This document shows positions 25,499 to 34,131 of a stretch of DNA of 64,000 nt, in pieces; the first letter of the stretch is position 1, and every line of letters starts with the position of its first letter. The DNA is taken from positions 364,318 through 428,317 of the forward strand of contig NZ_QMEY01000005.1 in NCBI RefSeq assembly GCF_003315795.1, given 5' to 3'. The stretch comes from Spongiactinospora rosea. GTDB lineage: Bacteria > Actinomycetota > Actinomycetes > Streptosporangiales > Streptosporangiaceae. Below the pieces are notes generated by a model. It saw nothing but the letters and a program-made list of their open reading frames with translations. It had not been told where the DNA came from and made no database searches. Position numbers and translations under genes: made by a program.

Positions 25499-28400
25499 AT
25501 GGAGGGTGACGGCCGCAGGCGCTGGACGGCCCAGGTGATGCTGACCGCAGCCGTCATCGGGCCCGTGTCGGCGGTGGCCGCGAACCTGGCCACCAACACC
25601 GTGGAGATCAAGGCCCTCTGGTGGACCGTGACGATATGGACGGCGGCCGTGGCGCTGACCGTCATCGCGATCGTCGTCCAGTACCGCGCCGCCATGGCCA
25701 CCCCCCGCGACATGACGACGGACGAGGCCGCCGATTACCTGCGGCGAGTGGTGACCGATCAATGGAACCGCGAGGCCCAGGCACTGCGACTGACCGACAC
25801 GCACCACCGGTTGCCGATCAGATGGCGGGCCGTAACGACGGATCTGTTCCAGACGTTCGAGCAGTCGCAGACCTGGTGGCGCGATCTGGGCAATGAGCCG
25901 TCGCGCCGAGACCTGGCAGGACATCGGCCGGCACAATGTGGCACAGGGGCCGAACTCATCCGGACCTGGCTGGAACGGACTCCGGCCGGCCGGCTGGTGA
26001 TCCTGGGCCCACCCGGCTCAGGGAAGACCGAGCTCCTGATCTCGCTCATGGTTCAGATGCTCCGCCGGCGTCCGGCGCTGAAGAAGGTGCCGGTGCTGGT
26101 ACCGATCACCTCGTGGGACCCCCGCGAGACCCGGCTGGCGGAATGGCTGGAGGGCTGGCTGATCGCCGGCTACCCGCTGCTGGGCGGGCGCTCGGTGGGG
26201 CCGGGTGAGGAGAGCCTCGCGGCCGCCCTCGTGCGTGCGGACCGCATCGCGCTCATCCTCGATGGGTTCGACGAACTGCCGAGGCACGCCCGTGGCCACG
26301 CCCTGGACCGGCTCAGCGTCGAGTCGTACGTCCTGCGGAACGTGCTGCTGACGAGCCGGACCGACGACTTCGCCGAGGTGGTCCGATCACACGACGGGCA
26401 GGTGCGCCATCTGGCCGGCGCGCTGGGTGTGGTGCTGGAGGACCAGAGCCTCGACACGGTCATCCGCTACCTCGAAAGGGGGCCGGGGGCCGGGCGATGG
26501 AACGCGGTGCTGCGCACCCCCGGGCTCGCCCCCGTCTTCCGCACCCCACTGATGGCCATGCTCGCCGACAGCATGTACAACCGCCGTGGCGACGGTGTCC
26601 CGCAACTGGAGGAGCTGCTCAAGGTTCCCGACGTCGCCGGCCATCTCCTGGACGGCCTGGTCGCGGTGCGGTTCCCGGACAGGCCGGGCGAGGCCCGCCG
26701 ATGGCTGGCCCGGCTCGCCGACCCTACGGGCGGCGGCCCCGTCCGGACCGGCATCACCTGGTGGGATCTCGGCCGGGTCCGCCTGCCGCCGTCATGGCGG
26801 CCTCTGATCCTCACCGTGCTCGTCCCCGCCCTCGTCTTCGCCTGGACGGCTTTGTCGTGCGGCCTGCTCAACCGATGGGTGTTCGACAGCGCCGCGGCCG
26901 GCCTGACCCACGGCCTGCGGATCGGGGCGGCAGCGGTCCTGTGCTACGCCTTCGTGCGGTACGTGTCCGGCAGCGGGCGGGCGTCGATCATGGCGGCGCT
27001 CGGCGTCTACATCGCCGGTTCGGTGACCGGCGTGTACGAGCTCGCGATCACCGCGGGCCTGGCGACCGGGTTCGCCCGGCGGCCCGTGAGACTGAGACGG
27101 ACGGGGACGGCGTACGCGCTCCTGTTCGGAGCGGCGGCGGTCGCGATCAGCGCGGCCATCAGGCTGGCCGGTGTCCTGGGCGTCCTCCCGCTGGCTCCGC
27201 ACCTGACCGAGGGCTTCGTGGCCGGCTTCGCCGACGGGTTCGTCAACGGCTGGGACCAGGACGTCAACGGCTGGATCGCGACGGGCACCCTGGCGGCGCT
27301 GCTGGCCGCCGCCGCGATGCGGGTCACGCCGCGGCACCCGGACGCGCGCGAGCTCCCCCTTCCCCGCCAGGTGTCCCGGCTGGGGCCGGTCGCCGCCGGG
27401 ACCATCGCGGGGAGCCTGGTCGCCGTCGTCAACGCCTGGGCGAACGGTTTTCGCCCGCACGTGTCCCACGGCGCGCTGCTGGCCCCGGCCGACGGCCTGG
27501 CGGTCGGGCTCGCCGTCTTCGGATTCGCCGCGATCGTCCGGGCGCCGCACGCCGCCCGCAGGTGGGCTCGGCGACCGGCGCTCTGCGGCGTGGCGGTGGC
27601 GCTGGTCGCGGCGGCCTTCGGGGTCCTCTCCGCCGCCGCCAAGAACGAGGTTCACGACGGCTGGGCCCGCGGCCTGGCCGACGGCATCGCGGTCGGCGCC
27701 ATCATGTGGCTCGTCCTCGGTCACACCGTGCGAGATCCGAAGCCGCGTACCTGGCCGTCCCTGCTGGCGAAGGCCCGCCTGGCGGCACCGGCGGTGCTGG
27801 CGGCGGCCGGGCTCACCGTCCTGTTCTCCGTGTCCGCGGGATGGGCCCACGCGGTGGTGTTCGGGCTCGGTTCCGGGGCGCTCATGTTGTTCCTGGCGTT
27901 CCGATCACCCGCACGGTCACGGGCGGCCGTGACGGGCGGCGCCCTTCCGGCGGTCGAGGCCGGAATGTGCGCGCTGGTGGTGATGGGGCTCGTCGGCGGG
28001 ATGGCCTACGGCTTCATCTGCGGAGCCTGCGCGGCCCTGATGTGCAAGGTGTCCACCGAGATCGCGCGGCGCACCTGGCCGTCGACCGGCCTGCGGATCT
28101 CCTGGTACGGCCTGCTCGGCGGCGCCGCCCTCGGCGGAACCACGGCCGCCGCCGCCGCGTTCACCCGCATCGGCCCGGCCTGGCTGCCCGTCATCTGGTT
28201 GTCGACCACCCTCGCCACGGCGCTGGCCATCGGCGCCCAGGGACCGCCCGCCGGTGCGGGAGACGTCATGTCCCCGAGCCGTCTCCTGCGCCTGGACCGC
28301 ACCACGTTCCTCTGGTGCACGCTGGGCCTCGCCGCGGCGATCAGCCTGGCGGTCGGGGTACGAGCGACCGCGGGCACGGGCCGCGTCCAGGCCGGGGTGA

Positions 28401-28654
28401 TGGCCGGAGTGAGCACCTTCTTCACGTACGGGCTGACCGCGGGCCTCACGATCGCGGCTGCACAGAGCAGCTACGGCGTCGCGAAACTCCAGCACACTGT
28501 GCTGGCCGCGCAGGACCTGCTCCCGTGGAGATTCATGACCTTCCTCGACACGGCGTACGAGCAGGGCGTCCTCAGCCGCGACGGCCCCATGTACCGGTTC
28601 CGCCACCCGCTGCTCGCCTGGCGCCTGGCGGCCCGGGACGCGGATCTCCACTGA
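25499..28654 (+). CDS. NACHT-domain membrane NTPase
   Basis: 1051 residues from ATG 25499. Two N-terminal membrane helices are followed by a NACHT domain: Walker A GPPGSGKT at 170-177 and Walker B LILDGFDEL with Asp255 and Asp258. Residues ~430-1000 form a long polytopic part with more than ten helices. The C-terminus has LPWRFMTFLDTAYEQGVLSR then YRFRHPLLAWRL, a motif shared with the second NACHT protein here (43442-46999). An in-frame GTG at 25373 sits only 2 nt after the terminator stem and has no ribosome site, so I prefer the ATG, which also matches the domain layout of the paralogue. NACHT proteins are signal-responsive switches; several bacterial ones act against phages, but this architecture has no known role. 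Confidence 0.82.
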   Translation: MEGDGRRRWTAQVMLTAAVIGPVSAVAANLATNTVEIKALWWTVTIWTAAVALTVIAIVVQYRAAMATPRDMTTDEAADYLRRVVTDQWNREAQALRLTDTHHRLPIRWRAVTTDLFQTFEQSQTWWRDLGNEPSRRDLAGHRPAQCGTGAELIRTWLERTPAGRLVILGPPGSGKTELLISLMVQMLRRRPALKKVPVLVPITSWDPRETRLAEWLEGWLIAGYPLLGGRSVGPGEESLAAALVRADRIALILDGFDELPRHARGHALDRLSVESYVLRNVLLTSRTDDFAEVVRSHDGQVRHLAGALGVVLEDQSLDTVIRYLERGPGAGRWNAVLRTPGLAPVFRTPLMAMLADSMYNRRGDGVPQLEELLKVPDVAGHLLDGLVAVRFPDRPGEARRWLARLADPTGGGPVRTGITWWDLGRVRLPPSWRPLILTVLVPALVFAWTALSCGLLNRWVFDSAAAGLTHGLRIGAAAVLCYAFVRYVSGSGRASIMAALGVYIAGSVTGVYELAITAGLATGFARRPVRLRRTGTAYALLFGAAAVAISAAIRLAGVLGVLPLAPHLTEGFVAGFADGFVNGWDQDVNGWIATGTLAALLAAAAMRVTPRHPDARELPLPRQVSRLGPVAAGTIAGSLVAVVNAWANGFRPHVSHGALLAPADGLAVGLAVFGFAAIVRAPHAARRWARRPALCGVAVALVAAAFGVLSAAAKNEVHDGWARGLADGIAVGAIMWLVLGHTVRDPKPRTWPSLLAKARLAAPAVLAAAGLTVLFSVSAGWAHAVVFGLGSGALMLFLAFRSPARSRAAVTGGALPAVEAGMCALVVMGLVGGMAYGFICGACAALMCKVSTEIARRTWPSTGLRISWYGLLGGAALGGTTAAAAAFTRIGPAWLPVIWLSTTLATALAIGAQGPPAGAGDVMSPSRLLRLDRTTFLWCTLGLAAAISLAVGVRATAGTGRVQAGVMAGVSTFFTYGLTAGLTIAAAQSSYGVAKLQHTVLAAQDLLPWRFMTFLDTAYEQGVLSRDGPMYRFRHPLLAWRLAARDADLH

Positions 28655-28847
28655 GCGATGCCCTACGCCTGAGTGATCGTCGTGAGGAGAGCCGCCCGAG
28701 CGGCGTACGGCCTGCCACCATCCGGGCCTTCCCGGCGCCCTCGTAGCGAGCTGATCCGCACTGCTGGAACCGGCCCAGATCGCCCTTGGGATGACCCTGC
28801 TACGCCGTCAGGCGGCAGACAGGCCGGGCGGGACGCTTTCGAGCCGG

Positions 28848-29276
28848 TCAGGCCGACCGGCTCGGGCGGGCCGCGGCCTCGATGTGGGCGAGTTGGACGG
28901 CGAGGATCTCTTCGAACGCGGCGCGGCGATCCACCCCGAGAGGCCGGATGTCGCGAGCGAAGTGGGCCAGAGCCGGAAATCGTCCGGGGTCGGCGCCGAG
29001 CACCGCGACGCGGAACAGCTCCATGCCCTGTTCGTACTCTTCGGGGGTGAGGGTGCTGACCCCGGCCTCGGCGGCGATCAACGCGGCGATGAGGACCGCG
29101 ATCCGGTGGTAGCGCGCAGGAATCTGCTCGTCGGGCAGTCCCGACGTACGCAGGGCCTGCAGCACCTCTTCCATGACCAGCCGCGAACCGGTGCCGCTTG
29201 AGGCGTAGCGCCCCCAGACCGCGGCGAGCTGGGGGTGCCGGCCGAAGGCCTCTCTCACCCGCAGGGCCAGGCCCAT
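28848..29276 (-). pseudogene. TetR-family regulator lacking its DNA-binding domain
   Basis: A 142-residue open frame that fits the C-terminal ligand-binding half of a TetR regulator: LRVREAFGRHPQLAAVWGRY, MEEVLQALRTSGLPDEQI, YHRIAVLIAALIAAEAGV, and the end FEEILAVQLAHIEAAAR. The N-terminal helix-turn-helix (about 50-60 residues) is missing; upstream sequence passes directly into the truncated serine hydrolase on the other strand. It therefore cannot act as a normal repressor. It could still be translated from an internal start. Confidence 0.65.
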
Positions 29277-29296
29277 GATGCGCTGCTTCCAGTAGC

Positions 29297-30181
29297 GGTC
29301 AGATCGGGCTTGACGCGCCGATCGGCCGCTACCTTCCGAGGCTGGTGCCCGGAGCGCAGGGCGAGGCGATCACGGTCCGGATGCTGATCAACCACACCAG
29401 CGGCCTTGCCGAGTACCTTCCCTACGCCTACCCCTCCCTCAAGGCGTTCCCGGCTCTGGCGGGCACGAGTCCGCAGAGCCTGGAAGACCACCGGCTCACC
29501 CTTTTCGACCCCATCGAGTTGATCCGGATGGGGGTCACCGCCCCTCCCTTCGGCGCACCGGGCGGCACTCCGGGGCTTTACTCCAACACCAACTACCTGC
29601 TTCTCGGCCGGCTTCTGGAGCAGGTGACCGGCACCACGGCCGAGAAGTACATCACTCAGAACGTCATCGAGCGCGCCGGGCTCCCAGACACCGAACTTCC
29701 CGATGGACCGCGGTTCAGCGGGCCGCAGTCGCAGACCTACGAGGCGTGGTTCGGCATGTTCGAGCCACCGTGCGACTTCAGCGTCTTCGACATGTCCTAC
29801 GCGGGGGTGTCCGCTTCGCTGATCTCGACCGTCGCGGATCTCAACCGGTTCTTCGGCCTGCTGTTCGCCGGGGAGATCGTCAGCCCGTCGTCGCTGGCGG
29901 AGATGCGGCGCACCGTCCAGGTCATCTCCCAGGAGAGCAAGATCATCGACTACGGGCTGGGCCTGTACCCGATGGAGACGCCCGGCGGCGTCTTCTGGGG
30001 GCATGGCGGCACCGTCTGGGGCGCCGGAGCACTGGCCATGACCAGCGCCGACGGCAAGCGGCAGATGTCAGTCGCGGTGAACCTGCAGCGGTGGAACAGG
30101 CTCGACTCCTCGGGCAGGCCGCAGCCCCATCCCATCGACGACGCACTCGCGGCTCTGTACCGCACCGCGCTGTACGGCTGA
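29297..30181 (+). pseudogene. Serine hydrolase (class C) truncated at its N-terminus
   Basis: The frame is open from about 29282 and reads IGLDAPIGRYLPRLVPGAQG, MLINHTSGLAEYLP, GLYSNTNYLLLGRLLEQVTG (YSN motif) and FWGHGGTVWGAGA (HGG motif), then ends at a normal C-terminus. The signal peptide and the SxxK catalytic segment, about 90 residues, are absent. It therefore lacks its nucleophile. It abuts a TetR fragment that has also lost its 5' end. A GTG at 29345 could start a 278-residue product, but this would be inactive as a hydrolase. Confidence 0.75.
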
Positions 30182-30188
30182 CCTCGCC

Positions 30189-30210
30189 GGTCCCGGTCTG
30201 CACCGGGACC
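30189..30210 (+). terminator. Hairpin after the truncated serine hydrolase
   Basis: GGTCCCGGT, loop CTGC, ACCGGGACC: a perfect 9-bp stem 8 nt after the stop codon. Confidence 0.65.
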
Positions 30211-30562
30211 TCCACGGCGGGCTCCAGGTCGCAGGGACGGCGGTCGGCGCGAGCCATCGCCGGCATGTCCGCCTCGCCCCGCGAGCGAAGGCCGCGCGGA
30301 CAGAGATCCTCCAGTTCCTCCGGATGGCCGCCCGGCTGACCCGTCCCACCCTCCCCGGCCGCCGATGAAGAATGGTCATCGTCGGCAGCACGTCACGCCA
30401 GGCCGCGGATCCTCCACGCGGGCGGTGAATCCGCCCTGACGGGAAAAACCACTGCGCGGCCTAGGACCAAGGACGCCGCCGACCTCGGTCCGGCGGCTGA
30501 TGAGTGCCCGGGGCATCGGCGGGAGCATGGTGTCTCGTCGATCGAACGGTGGAGGAGGCATC
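30211..30562 (+). other. Gap with no recognised gene
   Basis: About 350 nt upstream of the SUMF1-like gene. No coding motif seen. It should contain that gene's promoter. Confidence 0.45.
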
Positions 30563-31291
30563 ATGCGCGTGGAACAGGTGGACTGGGTCGAGATCCCGGC
30601 CGGAGTGCTGCTGCGGGGCACGCCCGCCGAAGAGGTGGAGGCGGTCGCGCACCGCTACGCGGCCACCGGGGTGCCGGTGGAGTGGTACCGGAAGGAGGCC
30701 CCGCGCACCGAGATCCACGTTCCGGCGTTCCGCATCGCCCGCACCCCGGTCACCGTCGGCCAATGGACGCTCTTCGCGCAGGTCACCGGCAGGCCGGTGC
30801 CGCAGGCGCCGGTGGACCATCCGGTGATCGGTGTCGCCTGGCAGGAGGCGGTGGACTATTGCCGGTGGCTGGGGGAGCGGCTCGGCGGCATCGACGTGCG
30901 GCTGCCCACGGAGGACGAGTGGGAGCGTGCCGCCCGGGGCGATGACGACCGGGAGTTCCCGTGGGGCGATGAGTACCGGACCGGTCTGGCCAATCTGGTG
31001 GACCTGGGCATCGGCACCACCACACCGGTCGGTTCGTTCCCCGAGGGCGCCGGGCCGTTCGGCGTACTGGACATGGCGGGCAACGCCGACGAATGGACCT
31101 CCACCCTGTACGCCCCTTACCCGGGCGCTCCCGCCGACGTGCCGACCACGGAGGATTGGGCGTTCGACCCGCACATCACCCGGGGTGGCGCGTTCCGCCA
31201 CGACCGGGACCTGGCCCGCTGCGCCCGCCGGCACGGCGCCTACGAGCGGGACCTGGCGGCGATCGGCGTCGGCTTCCGCCTGGCGGCATGA
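30563..31291 (+). CDS. SUMF1/formylglycine-generating-enzyme-fold protein
   Basis: 242 residues. The fold signature is clear: [99 protein letters not shown] and the terminal GVGFRLA. The paired cysteines of true formylglycine-generating enzymes are missing; the corresponding stretch [18 protein letters not shown] has one Cys only. It is therefore unlikely to activate sulfatases and could be a binding or non-oxidising member of the fold. GGAGGAGG just before ATG 30563 defines the start. Confidence 0.85.
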   Translation: MRVEQVDWVEIPAGVLLRGTPAEEVEAVAHRYAATGVPVEWYRKEAPRTEIHVPAFRIARTPVTVGQWTLFAQVTGRPVPQAPVDHPVIGVAWQEAVDYCRWLGERLGGIDVRLPTEDEWERAARGDDDREFPWGDEYRTGLANLVDLGIGTTTPVGSFPEGAGPFGVLDMAGNADEWTSTLYAPYPGAPADVPTTEDWAFDPHITRGGAFRHDRDLARCARRHGAYERDLAAIGVGFRLAA

Positions 31292-31538
31292 ACCGAACAA
31301 CGTCCCCGTTCCCTCGGCCGCCGCACTTGCTGTCATGAACGCGCACTTGTGCGGGGGGCCGTCGCCTGTAGCCGGTCAGGACGGCGGAGGTACGGCGGGT
31401 GCGGGGCAGGTGGACGCCCATGCGTGTCCGGCTCCGGCCCCCCACCAGGGACACCATGGATGCCCGCCCCCGAGCTGGTGGGCGATCGGGCCGGAGGAGG
31501 TCGCCCCCGGCCCTCCTGCCCCGAAGGGCGTCTTCGAC

Positions 31539-32585
31539 CTACTCCGCCTGGTCCTCGCGGATGGAGGCGAAGAGCCGTTCCGCCGCCTTCTTCCGCCAGG
31601 CGAGCCGGTTGGGATCATGGGGATCCGGCCCGGTGGGCACCGTCACGAACCTGATCGAGCCGGGGTCGGTTCCGGCGAGGGTCCCGGCGATCGCCGCGAG
31701 CGTCCGCGTGTCAAGCCCGTTGTCCGTCGTGACCGACCGCTTCAGCGTGCCCAGCAGGCCGAGCAGTTCGGCCGGGGTCGCCGCGCGTACCTTCTCCAGC
31801 ATCGCCCGCATCACCTGCTGCTGCCGCTCGATCCGTGCAAGGTCGGTGCCGTCGCCGAATCGTCGTAGCCGGGCGTAACCGAGCGCGGCCTTCCCGTCGA
31901 GCAGTTGCCTCCCCTTGGGAAGGGTCAGCTTCGCGTAACGGTCGTCGATGGGGGCGGGGACGGTGACCTCGATGCCGCCGAGGGCGTCAATGATCTCCGC
32001 GAAACCGGTGAACTCCACCTGCACGGCGTGGTCGATCCGGATATGTGTCAGGGACTCGACCGTCTGCCACGCGCACCGCAGCCCGCCATTGTGGAACGCC
32101 GAATTGATCATGTTGGGGATCGAGGGGTCCGCCCCCTTGGGGATCCCGCACGCGGGAAGCCGGACCATGGAGTCGCGCGGGATGCTGACAACCGTGGGTC
32201 GTTCCCCGCCGGCGGGGAGGTGTAGCACGAGCATCGTGTCGCTGCGCGCTCCCGGGGGACGGTGGCGGGGCGTGCCCACCTCGCTGTCGGTACCGACCAG
32301 CAGCACGTTGAGCGACTCGGTCAGCTTCGCCGGGCGCGGGTCGGGCGGGGCGGCCACCGGCCGGCGATCGCCGATCAGCAGGCTGGGGGCGAGGGCGACG
32401 GCGGCGGTGATCAGGGCGGCCACGCCGACCAGGACCCACTTCCAGGCACCCCGCCGGGGCCGGGTGGCGGCGTGTTCCGCCAGGCGCGTGCGCTGCCGTA
32501 CCAGGCCGGCGGGGGGCTCGTGCTCCAGTTCGCGGCCGAGGTCGCGCAGCATCGTCAGGTCGTCCGTCAGGTCGTCCATGGTCAC
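31539..32585 (-). CDS. LytR-CpsA-Psr (LCP) family protein
   Basis: 348 residues. A cytoplasmic N-terminus of ~45 residues is followed by one membrane helix (WVLVGVAALITAAVALAPSL) and an extracellular LCP domain: NVLLVGTDSE, SDTMLVLHLP, TVVSIPRDSMVRLP, INSAFHNGGL, ALGGIEVTVP, and ALGYARLRRFGDGTDLARIE. LCP enzymes attach glycopolymers to peptidoglycan using polyprenyl-linked donors. The start is GTG 32585 (overlapping the sigma gene stop as GTGA) or ATG 32579; a GGAGGAG lies just upstream of both. The coupling to an ECF sigma gene suggests that the cytoplasmic N-terminus might act as its partner, but no anti-sigma motif is visible. Confidence 0.9.
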   Translation of the reverse strand: MTMDDLTDDLTMLRDLGRELEHEPPAGLVRQRTRLAEHAATRPRRGAWKWVLVGVAALITAAVALAPSLLIGDRRPVAAPPDPRPAKLTESLNVLLVGTDSEVGTPRHRPPGARSDTMLVLHLPAGGERPTVVSIPRDSMVRLPACGIPKGADPSIPNMINSAFHNGGLRCAWQTVESLTHIRIDHAVQVEFTGFAEIIDALGGIEVTVPAPIDDRYAKLTLPKGRQLLDGKAALGYARLRRFGDGTDLARIERQQQVMRAMLEKVRAATPAELLGLLGTLKRSVTTDNGLDTRTLAAIAGTLAGTDPGSIRFVTVPTGPDPHDPNRLAWRKKAAERLFASIREDQAE

Positions 32586-33178
32586 GTCTCCTCCACGCGC
32601 ATCGGGTTGAGGTCGCCGAGCTTCGCGCGCAGTTTGCGCCGCGCCCGGTTGAGCCGGGACCGTACGGTGCCGATCGGGATGCCGAGTGCCCGCGCCACCT
32701 CCTCGTAGGACAGGTCGCTCCAGGCGTACAGCAGCAGTACGTCGCGGTCGCGGGCCGACAACTCCGCAAGGGCGCCGGCGAGCGCCGGGCGGGTCGCCCG
32801 CGCTGTCACGCCTTCGGCGACCTGCCCGGCGGGGGACTCAACGCTGGCCTCGACCGGGGCCCGGCGCATCGCGCGGTAGCGTGCCGCCTCGGTGCGATGG
32901 TGCCGGGAGACGAGCTTGGTGATGATGCCGAACAGCCACGGGCGGGCGTCGGGGTAGGACAGGTCGTAGTGCTTCCGCCGGGCGAAGGCGATCAGGAACG
33001 TCTCGCCGACCAGGTCCTCGGCCGGTTCGGGACCCAGGCGGCGGGAGACGTGGCGGTAGAGCATCCCCGAGTAGCGGTCGAACAGCCCGGCGAACGCCTC
33101 CGGGTCGGTGTGGGACGCCCGGATGAGTTCGTCGTCGCCCAGCCGGGTGGTGGGAGGGGCTTTCATTGTGGGCACCAT
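32582..33178 (-). CDS. ECF RNA polymerase sigma factor
   Basis: 198 residues with region 2 (FAGLFDRYSGMLYRHVSRRL, then DLVGETFLIAFARR) and region 4 (LSARDRDVLLLYAWSDLSYE, then VARALGIPIGTVRSRLNRAR). Such factors redirect RNA polymerase to a small regulon in response to a signal. A later in-frame ATG at 33166 is an alternative start. The stop overlaps the start of the LCP gene, so the two are co-translated. The region 33179-33290 upstream is the only place for its promoter. Confidence 0.92.
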   Translation of the reverse strand: MVPTMKAPPTTRLGDDELIRASHTDPEAFAGLFDRYSGMLYRHVSRRLGPEPAEDLVGETFLIAFARRKHYDLSYPDARPWLFGIITKLVSRHHRTEAARYRAMRRAPVEASVESPAGQVAEGVTARATRPALAGALAELSARDRDVLLLYAWSDLSYEEVARALGIPIGTVRSRLNRARRKLRAKLGDLNPMRVEET

Positions 33179-33290
33179 CGCATGCGGCGGGCCTTCCCGT
33201 ACGGTTCATGGTCACGGGTATCTCGCCACAACCGGCTCCACGGGTTCACGTCGGCTCGCCCCGTCGGACGGCGCGCTGAGCGCTGGGGCG

Positions 33291-34115
33291 TCAGAGATCC
33301 GCCGGGCCTCCGGCGATTGCGTCGCGGCAGCGCACACACTGGGCGTCAGGGCAACGGGTGATGTCCTGGTCGGCGGCGATGGCGGCCGTCGCCGCGGCGA
33401 GAACCTGCCGGGCCGGGTAGGCACGCCAGCGCGAGGCTCCCACGACGGTGGTCCGGGCGAGACGGCTGAGAACCGGTTCCAGCCGCGGGAACCCTTCGGA
33501 GCAGGAGCCGACCTCGACCATGCGGACCTCGCCGTCCTCGCCGCGCGCCCATCTGCGGAACAGGCGGCGGCCTGACCGCTGTTCGGCCAGATGCAGTGCC
33601 GTCATGCGGTTGAGGCCCACACCGACGAGCAGGATCGCGCCGTCGCGATCGGCCAGCTCGCGGATGGGCCCGTACACGTCATCGGGGCTTTGGACGTCGA
33701 TGAGTTCGGCTGCCCGCGGACCGACGGCGGCGAAGGAGTTGAGCGGGTGCCTGCCGCGCTCGGCGTCGACGCGTCCGACGAGCACCGCGGGGAGCGTGCC
33801 CAGATGGGGATTGATCAGCCCGCAGTCGGCACTGTAGGCAGGTCCCTGCGGGAGGATGGTCTCGCAGGGCATGGCGGCGTAGTCGAAGCCGTTGTTCGCC
33901 GGTCGCATGCCGACGGGGGCGGGCAGGCTGAACTGGGGCTCGGTGAAAGCGGGAACCATCACGGAGCATCCGCGTTTCAGCAGTGCGTTCAGCAGGGTGT
34001 CGGCGCCACCGGCGATCGCCGTTCCGAAGGACCGCAACGAGGCGTGCAGCATGACCGGGCGGCCCGCCAGGTCTAGATCGTCGATGGCGGTGATGAGACG
34101 TTCGGCGAGGATCAT
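33291..34115 (-). CDS. AAC(3)-family N-acetyltransferase-like protein
   Basis: 274 residues of the aminoglycoside 3-N-acetyltransferase fold: PVMLHASLRSFGTAIAGGAD, LLKRGCSVMVPAFTEPQF, NPHLGTLPAVL, HPLNSFAAVGPRAAEL, GAILLVGVGLNRMTALHLAE. The extreme C-terminus CPDAQCVRCRDAIAG is a small cysteine cluster not needed for the fold. GGAGG lies 6 nt before ATG 34115. It follows the NB-ARC/TPR gene by 16 nt and ends the operon. Family members use acetyl-CoA; outside resistance enzymes, the substrates are mostly unknown. In this context I infer a modification step governed by the STAND protein rather than antibiotic resistance. Confidence 0.85.
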   Translation of the reverse strand: MILAERLITAIDDLDLAGRPVMLHASLRSFGTAIAGGADTLLNALLKRGCSVMVPAFTEPQFSLPAPVGMRPANNGFDYAAMPCETILPQGPAYSADCGLINPHLGTLPAVLVGRVDAERGRHPLNSFAAVGPRAAELIDVQSPDDVYGPIRELADRDGAILLVGVGLNRMTALHLAEQRSGRRLFRRWARGEDGEVRMVEVGSCSEGFPRLEPVLSRLARTTVVGASRWRAYPARQVLAAATAAIAADQDITRCPDAQCVRCRDAIAGGPADL

Positions 34116-34131
34116 GTGGACCTCCACGTGG

